From positions 1 through 64,000 of the forward strand of contig NZ_WEHU01000001.1 of NCBI RefSeq assembly GCF_009183415.1: a stretch of DNA of 64,000 nt, written 5' to 3'. Source of the stretch: Bacillus sp. B1-b2 (GTDB lineage Bacteria; Bacillota; Bacilli; Bacillales; Cytobacillaceae). The translations under genes and the position numbers were made by a program. Below, piece after piece: positions 23,633-32,861 of this stretch; position 1 is the stretch's first letter, and the number at the start of each line of letters is the position of its first letter. The notes below the pieces were generated by a model. The model saw nothing but the letters and a program-made list of their open reading frames with translations, was not told the origin of the DNA and did not search any database.

Positions 23633-24817
23633 ATGTCTACATATCAATTCAATAGAATTTTTTTAGTAGTGATGGACTCAGTAGGTATTGGGGAAGCGCC
23701 AGATGCTGAAAAGTTTAATGATAAAGGGGCCCATACATTAGGTCATATCGCAGAAAAAATGAATGGCCTTCATATGCCAAATATGGGGAAGCTAGGTTTA
23801 AGTAATATTGAGAAAATTGATGGTGTGGAGTTGGCTGAAAAACCACTTGCGTACTATACAAAAATGCAAGAAGCATCTAATGGAAAAGATACGATGACTG
23901 GTCATTGGGAGATTATGGGGCTTAATATTGAGACTCCCTTCCGTGTTTTTCCAGATGGTTTTCCTGCTGAGTTGTTAAATGAAATAGAAGAAAAATTCGG
24001 ACGAAAAATTATTGGGAATAAACCAGCAAGTGGCACTGAAATTCTAGATGAATTAGGGAAAGAACATATCGAGACTGGTGCATTAATTGTTTATACATCT
24101 GCTGATTCTGTGCTACAAATCGCAGCACATGAAGAAATTGTTCCTCTAGAAGAACTTTATAAAATATGTGAATTTGCTCGTGAATTAACGCTAGATGAGA
24201 AATACATGGTTGGTAGAATTATTGCAAGACCTTTTCTAGGGGAGCCAGACAACTTTAAACGTACAGCGAACCGCCATGATTATGCTTTAAAGCCTTTTGA
24301 TCGTACAGTAATGAATGAGCTGAAAGATCATCATTTAGATAGTATTGCAATCGGAAAGATTTCAGATATTTATGATGGTGAAGGAGTTACACAATCATTA
24401 AGAACCGTATCAAACATGGATGGTATGGACAAGTTGATAGAGACATTACACATGGACTTTACGGGCTTAAGCTTTTTAAATTTAGTAGATTTTGATGCAT
24501 TATATGGCCACAGGAGAGATCCTATTGGCTATGGTGAAGCTCTAGAAGAATATGATGCAAGATTAACGGAAGTTCTAGAATTAATGAAGAACGATGATTT
24601 ATTAATCATTACTGCAGATCATGGAAATGATCCTGTTCATCATGGCACAGATCATACTAGAGAGTTTGTACCACTTTTAGCTTATAGTAAGAAATTAAAA
24701 GAAGCGAAGGAATTGCCACTGCGTCAAACTTTTGCAGATATTGGTGCAACGGTTGCTGAAAACTTCCATGTTCCTATGCCAAAACATGGTCATAGTTTTT
24801 TAAAAGACTTAAAATAA
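23633..24817 (+). CDS. deoB: phosphopentomutase
   Basis: 394 residues from ATG 23633, seven bases after AAAGGAGG; a longer TTG frame from 23606 includes the ribosome site. Alkaline-phosphatase-superfamily metal sites are visible: [23 protein letters not shown] with the phosphorylated Thr, and [32 protein letters not shown]. It converts ribose- and deoxyribose-1-phosphate to the 5-phosphates, linking nucleoside breakdown to central carbon. It is followed by punA and pdp, forming a nucleoside salvage operon behind a palindromic operator. Confidence 0.95.
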   Translation: MSTYQFNRIFLVVMDSVGIGEAPDAEKFNDKGAHTLGHIAEKMNGLHMPNMGKLGLSNIEKIDGVELAEKPLAYYTKMQEASNGKDTMTGHWEIMGLNIETPFRVFPDGFPAELLNEIEEKFGRKIIGNKPASGTEILDELGKEHIETGALIVYTSADSVLQIAAHEEIVPLEELYKICEFARELTLDEKYMVGRIIARPFLGEPDNFKRTANRHDYALKPFDRTVMNELKDHHLDSIAIGKISDIYDGEGVTQSLRTVSNMDGMDKLIETLHMDFTGLSFLNLVDFDALYGHRRDPIGYGEALEEYDARLTEVLELMKNDDLLIITADHGNDPVHHGTDHTREFVPLLAYSKKLKEAKELPLRQTFADIGATVAENFHVPMPKHGHSFLKDLK

Positions 24818-24830
24818 GGGGATTATATAA

Positions 24831-25652
24831 ATGAACTATTCAATGATCAAACAATCAGCAGACTTTTTGAAAAGCAAATATGAAAAAACACCCAAAATAG
24901 GTCTAATCTTAGGATCTGGATTAGGAGTTCTAGCGGAAGAAATACAAAATCCTACAAAAGTACCTTATGAAGAAATCCCTGAGTTTCCTGTATCAACTGT
25001 AGAGGGACATGCAGGACAGTTAGTTTTTGGTACAATTAATGATGTGGAAGTTGTAGCAATGCAAGGACGTTTCCATTTCTATGAAGGATATTCCTTTGAT
25101 AAAGTAACATTTCCAGTTCGTGTAATGAAAGAACTAGGCGTAGAAACATTGATAGTTACAAATGCAGCAGGCGGGGTTAATGAAAGCTTCGAACCTGGTG
25201 ATCTAATGCTTATTTCGGATCATATTAATAATATGGGAACGAATCCTTTAATTGGACCGAATGATAATACTCTTGGTGTGCGTTTCCCAGATATGTCAGA
25301 AGCATATAGCAAACAACTTCGTGAAACTGCTCGTGAGATTGCTGCGAAAATTAATTTATCTATTCAAGAAGGTGTATATGTAGGTAATACAGGTCCTTCC
25401 TATGAAACACCTGCAGAAGTGAGAATGCTTCGTGTATTAGGTGGAGATGCAGTTGGAATGTCTACCGTTCCAGAAGTAATTGTGGCTCGTCATGCGGGCC
25501 TACAAGTTCTAGGCATTTCTTGCATATCTAACATGGCAGCAGGAATCTTAGATCAACCGTTAAACCATGAAGAAGTTATAGAAACTACTGAGAAAGTAAA
25601 AGCTAACTTCCTTCTTTATGTAAAAGAATTAATTAGTGAAATTGGTGCTTAA
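24831..25652 (+). CDS. punA: purine nucleoside phosphorylase
   Basis: 273 residues of the trimeric PNP family: IGLILGSGLGVLAE (phosphate site), VEGHAGQLVFG, MQGRFHFYEGY (His/Tyr), TNAAGGVNE, and GPSYETPAEVRML...VGMSTVPE with the purine-specific Glu and Asn region. It phosphorolyses guanosine and inosine to base plus (deoxy)ribose-1-phosphate, which DeoB then converts. It starts at ATG 24831, 14 bases after deoB, with a weak GGGGATT site. The length is normal. Confidence 0.93.
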   Translation: MNYSMIKQSADFLKSKYEKTPKIGLILGSGLGVLAEEIQNPTKVPYEEIPEFPVSTVEGHAGQLVFGTINDVEVVAMQGRFHFYEGYSFDKVTFPVRVMKELGVETLIVTNAAGGVNESFEPGDLMLISDHINNMGTNPLIGPNDNTLGVRFPDMSEAYSKQLRETAREIAAKINLSIQEGVYVGNTGPSYETPAEVRMLRVLGGDAVGMSTVPEVIVARHAGLQVLGISCISNMAAGILDQPLNHEEVIETTEKVKANFLLYVKELISEIGA

Positions 25653-25672
25653 TCTTCATCTGACATTGTATA

Positions 25673-25702
25673 CTATATGTCTCTTTTTACAGGGACATAT
25701 AG
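25673..25702 (+). other. stem-loop between punA and pdp
   Basis: CTATATGTC (25673-25681) and GACATATAG (25694-25702) form a perfect 9-bp stem with a 12-base loop containing CTTTTTAC. It has no following T-run, so it may stabilise or process the mRNA rather than terminate it. Confidence 0.4.
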
Positions 25703-25724
25703 CTAAATAAAGGAGACTTTACAT

Positions 25725-27035
25725 ATGGCATTAAGAATGGTCGATTTAATTGAGAAGAAAAGAGATGGCAAAGAATTAACAAAAGAAGAAATTTCATTTA
25801 TTATTGATGGCTATACAGATGGAAGTATTCCTGATTATCAAATGAGTGCATTTAGCATGGCTGTTTTTTTCCAAGATATGACGGAAAATGAGCGTGCAGA
25901 TCTTACAATGGCAATGGTTCACTCAGGTGATGTAATAGATTTATCTGCTATAGAAGGAATAAAAGTAGATAAACATTCAACTGGTGGTGTTGGTGATACA
26001 ACTACTTTAGTATTAGGTCCTCTTGTAGCAACTCTAGGTGTTCCCGTGGCCAAAATGAGTGGTAGAGGTTTAGGGCATACTGGGGGAACAATTGACAAAT
26101 TAGAGTCAGTAAAAGGTTTTCATGTGGAAATAGAGAATGAAGAATTTATTGATTTAGTGAATAAAAATAAGCTTGCTGTTATTGGACAAAGTGGCAATTT
26201 AACACCAGCGGATAAAAAGCTTTATGCTTTAAGAGATGTAACCGCAACCGTTAATAGTATCCCATTAATTGCAAGTAGTATTATGAGTAAAAAAATCGCG
26301 GCTGGTGCTGATGCTATATGCTTAGATGTTAAAACAGGGTCTGGTGCATTTATGAAAACACTAGAAGATTCAAGAGAGCTTGCAGTAGCAATGGTTCAAA
26401 TTGGTAATAATGTAGGAAGAAAGACAATGGCAGTCATATCTGATATGAGTCAACCTCTTGGCTTTGCCATTGGAAACGCTCTTGAGGTAAAAGAAGCGAT
26501 TGATACATTGAATGGTAAAGGACCTGAAGACTTAACAGAATTATGCTTAATTTTAGGAAGTCATATGGTTTACTTAGCTGGTAAAGCAGATTCTACTGAA
26601 GAAGCTAGATTAATGTTGCAAGAAGTGATAGATAACGGGAAAGCATTAGAAACTTTTAAATTATTCTTAAGCTCACAAGGTGGAGATGCTACTGTTGTTG
26701 ATAATCCCGAGCTATTACCAAGTGCTAAATATGTAATAGAACTTCCTGCTAAACAATCAGGTTATATTTCTGAAATAACAGCAGATTCTATTGGTACAGC
26801 TGCCATGATTTTAGGGGCAGGTAGAGCTACTAAAGATTCTGAGATTGATCTGGCAGTTGGGTTAGTTTTACGTAAAAAAATTGGGGATCAAGTGAATGAA
26901 GGAGATTCATTAGTTACTATTTATAGTAATAATGAAGACGTAGAAGAGGTTAAGAATTCTTTATATGAACATATTCAAATTTCTTCTGAAGAAGTAAAAG
27001 CTCCGACTTTGATTTATGAAGTGATTACAGGGTAA
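25725..27035 (+). CDS. pdp: pyrimidine-nucleoside phosphorylase
   Basis: 436 residues with the thymidine/pyrimidine nucleoside phosphorylase signature [17 protein letters not shown]. The phosphate-binding KHSTGGVGD loop, [11 protein letters not shown] and the C-terminal alpha/beta domain are also present. ATG 25725 follows AAAGGAGAC. It phosphorolyses uridine and thymidine. In B. subtilis pdp sits with dra-nupC; here it joins deoB-punA, so purine and pyrimidine nucleoside cleavage share one transcript. Terminator hairpins follow. Confidence 0.94.
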   Translation: MALRMVDLIEKKRDGKELTKEEISFIIDGYTDGSIPDYQMSAFSMAVFFQDMTENERADLTMAMVHSGDVIDLSAIEGIKVDKHSTGGVGDTTTLVLGPLVATLGVPVAKMSGRGLGHTGGTIDKLESVKGFHVEIENEEFIDLVNKNKLAVIGQSGNLTPADKKLYALRDVTATVNSIPLIASSIMSKKIAAGADAICLDVKTGSGAFMKTLEDSRELAVAMVQIGNNVGRKTMAVISDMSQPLGFAIGNALEVKEAIDTLNGKGPEDLTELCLILGSHMVYLAGKADSTEEARLMLQEVIDNGKALETFKLFLSSQGGDATVVDNPELLPSAKYVIELPAKQSGYISEITADSIGTAAMILGAGRATKDSEIDLAVGLVLRKKIGDQVNEGDSLVTIYSNNEDVEEVKNSLYEHIQISSEEVKAPTLIYEVITG

Positions 27036-27044
27036 TGTAAGAGG

Positions 27045-27068
27045 CCGTGAAAGGAAAATCTTTCACGG
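27045..27068 (+). terminator. terminator after pdp
   Basis: CCGTGAAAG (27045-27053) pairs with CTTTCACGG (27060-27068), loop six bases. The following T-run is weak. Confidence 0.55.
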
Positions 27069-27141
27069 TTACTAAATGCATGCTAATTAGATAAACGTCT
27101 AATTTGTTGGAAAAAATAGGATACATGTTTTAAAATGTTAA

Positions 27142-27181
27142 CTTCAGAGACTAATTAGAAAGTTTTTATTAGTCTCTGAAG
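27142..27181. terminator. long stem-loop between pdp and the Map gene
   Basis: CTTCAGAGACTAAT (27142-27155) and ATTAGTCTCTGAAG (27168-27181) form a perfect 14-bp stem, loop 12 bases. It lies between convergent genes and probably ends the minus-strand map transcript. Confidence 0.55.
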
Positions 27182-27221
27182 AAAGAATCAAATGTGCCTA
27201 AAATTTAATATAAGAATATCA

Positions 27222-27968
27222 TTATTGCTTTGTTAGTATTACAGGCCCATTAGCAGTAATTGCCAAGGTATGTTCATACTGAGCAGACAAGCTTCCATCG
27301 ACTGTTCGAGCAGTCCATCCATCAAGATCTACTTTAGCGTGATACATCCCGATATTTAACATAGGCTCGATGGTAATAACCATGCCTTCTTTTAATTCCG
27401 TTCCTACATGTGGTGGACCATAGTGAGGAATTTGTGGAAGCTCATGCATTTCTCTACCAATCGCATGCCCAACAAAATCTCGAACCACCGAAAAACCCTT
27501 TGCTTCTGCAAATTTCTGAATAGCATTGGCAATATCTCCAACACGGTTTCCCACAACAGCCTGCTCAATCCCTTTATACAAGGATTCTTCGGTTGTTTTT
27601 AATAGAAGTTCTGCATCACTACTTATTGTTCCAATAGCATAAGACCATGCTGAATCTGCTAACCATCCATCTAAATTCACAACCATATCAATTGTAACAA
27701 TGTCTCCATCTTTTAATGCTTCTTTTGAGGGAAATCCATGACAAATGACATCATTAACAGAAGCACATGTTGCATAGGGATAACCATGGTATCCTTTTTG
27801 CTCTGGTATTGCGCCTCTTTGTACAATGAAATTTTCAGCAAATATATTTATTTCTTCTGTCGTAATACCTGGCTTGATGAACTTAGCAATCTCTTTATGA
27901 CAATCAGCAAGTATTTCCCCAGCTTTTTTCATTTTTTCTATTTGTTCTGGTGTTTTTAAATAAATCAA
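27222..27968 (-). CDS. methionine aminopeptidase, type I (YflG/MapB-like)
   Basis: 248 residues from TTG 27968, eight bases after GGGGAGG; the ATG in that position leads to an immediate stop, and the longer frame to 28010 has no ribosome site. The five metal ligands of MetAP are visible: Asp in VTIDMVVNLDGWLADSAWSY (two Asp), His in VGHAIGREMHELPQIPHYG, Glu in VITIEPMLN and Glu in AQYEHTLAI. It removes the initiator Met. Length and separation from rpsI/adk-type clusters indicate the second, YflG-like enzyme rather than the essential copy. Confidence 0.85.
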   Translation of the reverse strand: MIYLKTPEQIEKMKKAGEILADCHKEIAKFIKPGITTEEINIFAENFIVQRGAIPEQKGYHGYPYATCASVNDVICHGFPSKEALKDGDIVTIDMVVNLDGWLADSAWSYAIGTISSDAELLLKTTEESLYKGIEQAVVGNRVGDIANAIQKFAEAKGFSVVRDFVGHAIGREMHELPQIPHYGPPHVGTELKEGMVITIEPMLNIGMYHAKVDLDGWTARTVDGSLSAQYEHTLAITANGPVILTKQ

Positions 27969-28135
27969 ACCATGTTCCTCCCCTTTTATCAGTAAATAAT
28001 TATATACCACTTGAAAGACTAGTGCTAATCCCTTTTATGTACACTCTTAAAAATATGTTCTCCACAGCTATCATACCCTAGATAGAAAGTTTCACCTCTT
28101 ATTAAATCATTCATGTATAAATATTTTTGCAAACT

Positions 28136-28164
28136 GTATAAACTTAGCTTTTTTGGAAAAAATG
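28136..28164 (+). promoter_or_regulatory. sigma-F/G-type promoter of dacF
   Basis: GTATA (28136-28140) and GGAAAAAATG (28155-28164) with a 14-base spacer resemble the forespore consensus GYATA ... GGnnAnAHTR. dacF is sigma-F dependent in B. subtilis. Confidence 0.5.
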
Positions 28165-28192
28165 GAGCCTATATAGAATGGAGGGTCAATAG

Positions 28193-29356
28193 ATGAAACG
28201 CATCGTATCAATGTTAATCATAACTTGTTTTTTTACATCCATTTTGGCACCAGGAGCATTAGCCAATGAAACAAAGAAAGAGCTGGTAGACAACGTTAGT
28301 TCTGCTATTTTAATTGATCGTGACACAGGAACGGTTATGTATGAGAAAAATAGTGATGAACAACTTCCCCCAGCTAGTATGACGAAAGTAATGACGATGC
28401 TTCTGATCATGGAAGCAATTGATCAAGGTAAGTTAAAATGGGATGAAAAAATTCGAACGAGTGAACATGCTGCTTCCATGGGAGGATCACAAATTTTCCT
28501 AGAGGCTGGAGAAGAAATGACAACAGAGGAAATGTTAAAAGGAATAGCCATAGGGTCAGGCAATGATGCAGCAGTAGCAGTTGCAGAAAGACTTGCTGGT
28601 TCTGAGGATGAGTTCGTTAATATGATGAATGATAAAGCCAAAGAATTAGGATTAAAGAATACACAATTCCAAAACGTAACAGGTCTTCCAACAGATAACC
28701 ACTATAGTTCAGCACGAGATATGGCACTGATGGCAAAAGAATTATTAAAATATCAAGACATTACAAAATTTACAGGAACCTATGAAGCGTATTTAAGAGA
28801 AAATACAGATAATAAGTTCTGGTTAGTTAATACAAATAGATTAGTGAAGTTCTATCCAGGGGTAGATGGTTTAAAAACTGGATTTACAGCTGAAGCAAAA
28901 TACTGCCTAACTGCAACCGCTATGAAAGATGGTATGCGTGTCATTGCAGTTGTTTTTGGTGCGCCAACTTCAAAAGAACGAAATGCACAAGTTACAAAAA
29001 TGATGGATTATGCTTTTAGTCAATATGAAACACACCCATTGCATAAAAAAGAAGAAGCGATTGGAAAAGTGAAAGTAAGTAAAGGAGATCAAAAAGAGTT
29101 GGCAGCTGTCACAAGTGAACCGATTTCTATCTTAACAAAAAAAGGGGAACAAGTAGATAAATTAGAAAAAGTCATCACAATGAATAAAGATTTAAAAGCT
29201 CCGATTGAAAAAGGACAAGAAATTGGAACAATTGAATACAAAAAAGACGGTAAAACGTTAGTAACAAGCCCATTAGTAGCCCAAAAAGAGGTAAAAGAAG
29301 CAAAATGGTGGACTTTATTTAAGCGTTCAGCAGGAATGTTTACTAAAACAGAATAG
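28193..29356 (+). CDS. dacF: D-alanyl-D-alanine carboxypeptidase DacF
   Basis: 387 residues with a signal peptide (cleavage near GALANE). The penicillin-binding motifs are Ser62-MT-Lys65, Ser122-Gly-Asn124 and Lys228-Thr-Gly230, followed by a PBP5 C-terminal domain and an amphipathic end (WWTLFKRSAGMF). It trims terminal D-Ala from peptidoglycan and helps set cortex cross-linking from the forespore side. It lies directly upstream of spoIIAA with a forespore-type promoter, as in B. subtilis. Confidence 0.93.
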   Translation: MKRIVSMLIITCFFTSILAPGALANETKKELVDNVSSAILIDRDTGTVMYEKNSDEQLPPASMTKVMTMLLIMEAIDQGKLKWDEKIRTSEHAASMGGSQIFLEAGEEMTTEEMLKGIAIGSGNDAAVAVAERLAGSEDEFVNMMNDKAKELGLKNTQFQNVTGLPTDNHYSSARDMALMAKELLKYQDITKFTGTYEAYLRENTDNKFWLVNTNRLVKFYPGVDGLKTGFTAEAKYCLTATAMKDGMRVIAVVFGAPTSKERNAQVTKMMDYAFSQYETHPLHKKEEAIGKVKVSKGDQKELAAVTSEPISILTKKGEQVDKLEKVITMNKDLKAPIEKGQEIGTIEYKKDGKTLVTSPLVAQKEVKEAKWWTLFKRSAGMFTKTE

Positions 29357-29364
29357 TCACCCTT

Positions 29365-29452
29365 TGTCGAAAGAATCGATATTCCTTCTATTTTTATCGA
29401 ATGGACACTAGTTTTGTCTTTGGGGAAGGATTTGTAAAAAGAAATAGAGAAT
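29365..29452 (+). promoter_or_regulatory. spoIIA promoter: Spo0A boxes and sigma-H elements
   Basis: TGTCGAA at 29365-29371 is a perfect Spo0A box, and TATCGAA at 29395-29401 is a one-mismatch box. Downstream, AGGATTT (29427-29433) and AGAGAAT (29446-29452) with a 12-base spacer match the sigma-H -35 and -10. This is the known Spo0A~P/sigma-H control of the spoIIA operon. Confidence 0.75.
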
Positions 29453-29485
29453 AGTCTCATTAAACCAAATAAGGAGGCTATTCTT

Positions 29486-29836
29486 GTGAGTCTTAATATT
29501 GAGTTGGAAGTAAAAAACAATGTACTTTGTATACGTCTATCTGGGGAATTGGATCATCATTATGCAGAGGAATTGCGAACAAAAGCTACAAATGCTATAG
29601 AAAGCTATAGTATTCGTCATATCGTGTTAAATTTAGAAAACTTATCTTTTATGGATAGTTCTGGATTAGGGGTAATTTTAGGCAGATATAAGCAAATAAA
29701 GCAGCTTGGTGGAGAAATGGTTATTTGTGCTATCTCACCAAGTGTACAAAGATTATTTGATATGTCGGGTATGTTTAAAATTATGAAACTCGAGCCAAAT
29801 GAAGAGTTTGCTCTACAACGATTGGGGGTTGCTTGA
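29486..29836 (+). CDS. spoIIAA: anti-sigma F factor antagonist
   Basis: 116 residues, a STAS domain with the phosphorylatable Ser58 in [17 protein letters not shown] 29486 lies behind AAGGAGGC. Unphosphorylated SpoIIAA binds SpoIIAB and frees sigma-F; SpoIIAB phosphorylates Ser58. It is first in the spoIIAA-spoIIAB-sigF operon, three bases before spoIIAB. Confidence 0.96.
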   Translation: MSLNIELEVKNNVLCIRLSGELDHHYAEELRTKATNAIESYSIRHIVLNLENLSFMDSSGLGVILGRYKQIKQLGGEMVICAISPSVQRLFDMSGMFKIMKLEPNEEFALQRLGVA

Positions 29837-29839
29837 ATC

Positions 29840-30280
29840 ATGAGAAACGAAATGCATATTCAGTTTAGCGCTCTTAGTCAAAATGAGTCATTTGCACGTG
29901 TGACAGTAGCTGCATTTCTTACACAGCTTGATCCAACAATGGATGAATTAACGGAGATTAAAACAGTAGTATCTGAAGCAGTTACAAACTGTATTATTCA
30001 TGGATATGAAAATGATCCTAGTGGTGTTGTTTACATATCTGTTATTCTCGAAGATTCATTTGTTGATTTAACCATTAGGGATGAAGGAAGAGGAATTTTC
30101 GATGTAGAAGAAGCAAGACAACCATTATTTACGACAAAGCCAGAGCTTGAACGATCTGGTATGGGATTTACCATCATGGAAAACTTTATGGATGATATCG
30201 AAATTCAATCAAGTCCCGATAGCGGAACAGAGATTCGTCTGCGTAAGCATTTAATGAATAGCAAAATGCTAAGCAATTAA
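29840..30280 (+). CDS. spoIIAB: anti-sigma F factor, serine kinase
   Basis: 146 residues, a GHKL ATPase/kinase: N-box [14 protein letters not shown]1 box RDEGRGIFD, and the [13 protein letters not shown] region. It binds sigma-F and keeps it inactive, and phosphorylates SpoIIAA in predivisional and mother cells. The start ATG is three bases after spoIIAA. Confidence 0.96.
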   Translation: MRNEMHIQFSALSQNESFARVTVAAFLTQLDPTMDELTEIKTVVSEAVTNCIIHGYENDPSGVVYISVILEDSFVDLTIRDEGRGIFDVEEARQPLFTTKPELERSGMGFTIMENFMDDIEIQSSPDSGTEIRLRKHLMNSKMLSN

Positions 30281-30292
30281 GGAGAATCGCCT

Positions 30293-31051
30293 ATGGATGT
30301 GGAGGTAAAGAAAGATAAGAAGGAAACGTATCTAAAGGACCATGAAGTCAAGGACTTAATTAAACGAAGCCAAGATGGAGATCAGTCAGCCAGAGATACA
30401 ATCGTTCAAAAAAATATGCGACTCGTTTGGTCTGTTGTTCAAAGATTTTTAAATAGAGGATATGATCCTGATGATTTATTCCAAATTGGATGTATTGGAT
30501 TGTTAAAATCAGTGGACAAATTCGATTTAAGCTATGATGTGAAATTTTCTACTTATGCTGTTCCCATGATTATCGGGGAAATTCAACGTTTCATCAGAGA
30601 TGATGGTACTGTGAAGGTAAGTAGATCTTTAAAAGAACTTAGCAATAAAATTCGTAAAGCTAGGGATGAATTGTCGAAGCAATACGGTAGAACACCAACA
30701 GTCGGAGAGCTTTCGGAATTTCTTGATATCCCTCCAGAGGATATTGTTTTAGCCCAAGAGGCAGCGAGAACACCATCTTCTATCCATGAAACGGTTTACG
30801 AAAATGATGGAGACCCAATAACTCTATTAGATCAAATCGATGATGGAAACGAAGGGAAATGGTTTGATAAAATAGCTTTACAAGAAGCAATTAGAGAATT
30901 GGACGAACGAGAGAGGTTGATTGTTTTCCTTCGATACTATAAGGATCAAACACAATCAGAAGTCGCCACAAGACTCGGAATTTCTCAAGTTCAAGTCTCA
31001 AGATTAGAGAAAAAAATACTACTGCAAATGAAAGAGCAAATGGATTTATAA
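30293..31051 (+). CDS. sigF: RNA polymerase sigma-F factor
   Basis: 252 residues. Regions 2 (NRGYDPDDLFQIGCIGLLKS, FSTYAVPMIIGEIQRFIRDD), 3 (GRTPTVGELSEFL) and 4 (DERERLIVFLRYYKDQTQSE, QVQVSRLEKKIL) are complete. It is the first forespore-specific sigma factor, held by SpoIIAB until septation. ATG 30293 follows AAGGAGAATC. A hairpin terminator follows. Confidence 0.96.
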   Translation: MDVEVKKDKKETYLKDHEVKDLIKRSQDGDQSARDTIVQKNMRLVWSVVQRFLNRGYDPDDLFQIGCIGLLKSVDKFDLSYDVKFSTYAVPMIIGEIQRFIRDDGTVKVSRSLKELSNKIRKARDELSKQYGRTPTVGELSEFLDIPPEDIVLAQEAARTPSSIHETVYENDGDPITLLDQIDDGNEGKWFDKIALQEAIRELDERERLIVFLRYYKDQTQSEVATRLGISQVQVSRLEKKILLQMKEQMDL

Positions 31052-31066
31052 TCCGTTTGCTCTTTT
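31033..31066 (+). terminator. terminator of the spoIIA operon
   Basis: AGAGCAAA and TTTGCTCT arms with an inner GGAT/ATCC extension overlap the sigF stop and are followed by TTTTT. Confidence 0.7.
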
Positions 31067-31222
31067 TACTGTTTTACAATATATGTACGTTAAAAATTAC
31101 CAACAATTTGCTTTTCATAATTTTCACCAGATATTCCAATACTACCTTTATAAGGAAGTATGGTGATTTTGTTAAGGTAAATAGAAATAAGAATACAAAT
31201 TACCTTGTTAAGGAGTGAAAAA

Positions 31223-31843
31223 ATGGCAGAGACTATTTATATTCGAATGAGACATCGAATTCAAAAAAAGTTGAATAATAAAGTCTACTTAAAGGATCTT
31301 GCTCAAGTAATTGCAACTGATGCATTCATGTCAAAGTTAAATAACTTATGTCTTTACCATATTTCAGAAGAAGATAAAAATATTATCGTCATTGATAGCA
31401 CACAAGTCATTCGAGCAATAAAGAAATTGGATGAAGAAACTGAAATTCAGTTAATTGGACCTGCTCAAACTATTATAGAAGTCATTTTTAAGAAGAGAAA
31501 AGCATCCCTGCCTCTTTTTATTTTAATATGGCTGCTATTATTTATTGGCTCAGGTTTAACCATCATGAATTTTCATGAAGATGTAAGTATGCAATATGTT
31601 CACCAAAGGCTGTATACCATGATAACAGGAAAAGAAGTCGAAAAGCCTCTCTTCTTTCAAATACCTTATTCCATTGGGTTAGGATTAGGAATGGTTATAT
31701 TTTTTAATCATGTATTTAAGAAAAGACTTAATGAAGAACCTAGTCCTTTAGAGGTAGAAGTCTTTAATTATCAGCAGTCCTTAGACCAATATGTCATTAT
31801 GCATGAAAACAAAGAAACGTTAAAAAAAATAGATGATCATTAA
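31223..31843 (+). CDS. spoVAA: stage V sporulation protein AA
   Basis: 206 residues from ATG 31223, directly after AAGGAGTG; a longer TTG frame at 31205 includes the ribosome site. An N-terminal soluble domain (ETIYIRMRHRIQKKLNNKVY) is followed by two membrane segments at about 98-117 and 148-166. SpoVAA belongs to the set needed for dipicolinic acid uptake into the forespore. It overlaps spoVAB by 11 bases. Confidence 0.9.
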   Translation: MAETIYIRMRHRIQKKLNNKVYLKDLAQVIATDAFMSKLNNLCLYHISEEDKNIIVIDSTQVIRAIKKLDEETEIQLIGPAQTIIEVIFKKRKASLPLFILIWLLLFIGSGLTIMNFHEDVSMQYVHQRLYTMITGKEVEKPLFFQIPYSIGLGLGMVIFFNHVFKKRLNEEPSPLEVEVFNYQQSLDQYVIMHENKETLKKIDDH

Positions 31844-32252
31844 TATTTTATTTGTCATATTCGTCGGAATGGCTTGGGGAATTACTGTCGGAGCAGGATA
31901 TGTAGCTTTCTTAACTGTATTTGGTATCATTCCTCGGCTTACTCAATTAACAAAAACGGTAAGTAAAATTCATGCATATGAATGGGCAGCTGTTTTAGGT
32001 GCATTTGTAGGGACAATCGCATTTCTGCAGCAACCTACTTTTTCGCTTCCAGCAGTTTTACTAACAGTGCTTGGTTTAGCGGATGGAATATATGTTGGAA
32101 TGATTGCTGCAGCTTTAACAGAAGTTTTAGACGTTTTTCCACTACTAGCAAAAAGAATCGGGATTGATGATAGACTCCTAGTACTAATGATGGCCCTTGT
32201 TTTCGGGAAAATTTTCGGCTCCTTGTTTCATTGGATGTATTTCGTTCCATAA
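31833..32252 (+). CDS. spoVAB: stage V sporulation protein AB
   Basis: 139 residues, four membrane segments (FVIFVGMAWGITVGAGYVAF at the N-terminus is diagnostic). It overlaps spoVAA by 11 bases. It is membrane-bound and required with the other SpoVA proteins for DPA movement. In B. subtilis spoVAC follows, but here the next gene is spoVAEA-like. Confidence 0.9.
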   Translation: MIINILFVIFVGMAWGITVGAGYVAFLTVFGIIPRLTQLTKTVSKIHAYEWAAVLGAFVGTIAFLQQPTFSLPAVLLTVLGLADGIYVGMIAAALTEVLDVFPLLAKRIGIDDRLLVLMMALVFGKIFGSLFHWMYFVP

Positions 32253-32282
32253 TGCCAATGTTTTTTATTAAAGAAAGGAAGT

Positions 32283-32861
32283 ATGGAAATGGAAAAAAGG
32301 AGAAAAGTAATATTAATCACAGATGGAGATGAATATGCAAAAAGAGCAGTTGAGGTTGTTGCAAAAGAGATTGGAGGAAGATGTATTTCTACTTCATTTG
32401 GCAATCCTAGCAACCATAGTGGTTCTGAGATTGTTCAACTAATAAAAAAAGCCAAGTGTGACCCTGTTCTAGTTATGTTTGATGATAGTGGCTTTATAGG
32501 AGAGGGGGCAGGGGAAATAGCGTTAAAATACATAGCTAAGCATCCTCATTTAGATGTGCTTGGAGTAATTGCAGTAGCAAGTAGGACTAGAAGAGAAGAA
32601 TGGACTAAAATCGATGTTGCCATTGATCAAGACGGAGAGCTTACTCCATATGGTGTTGACAAATATGGAATTCCAGAAATGGATATTGGCAGAATGAATG
32701 GAGATACCGTATATAGCTTAGATGAACTGAATTTACCCTTAGTAGTTGGAATAGGTGATATAGGCAAAATGGGTAAGAAGGATGACTATGAAAAAGGTGC
32801 ACCGATTACAAGAAAAGCAGTTGAATATATTTTAGAAAGAAGTGGTTTTCATGCCAAGTAG
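32283..32861 (+). CDS. spoVAEA: stage V sporulation protein AE, soluble subunit (SpoVAEa)
   Basis: 192 residues without membrane segments. The sequence [48 protein letters not shown] and [18 protein letters not shown] is that of SpoVAEa. In B. subtilis the order is AA-AB-AC-AD-AEb-AEa-AF; here AEa follows AB after only 30 bases, so AC, AD and AEb (the channel core and its DPA-binding partner) are missing. The upstream RBS is AAAGGAAG. The role of SpoVAEa is not well defined. Confidence 0.87.
   Translation: MEMEKRRKVILITDGDEYAKRAVEVVAKEIGGRCISTSFGNPSNHSGSEIVQLIKKAKCDPVLVMFDDSGFIGEGAGEIALKYIAKHPHLDVLGVIAVASRTRREEWTKIDVAIDQDGELTPYGVDKYGIPEMDIGRMNGDTVYSLDELNLPLVVGIGDIGKMGKKDDYEKGAPITRKAVEYILERSGFHAK

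Noticed and set aside
29089-29520. 143-codon minus-strand frame across dacF and spoIIAA
   Set aside because: It overlaps two conserved genes on the other strand and has no recognisable domain or start signal.
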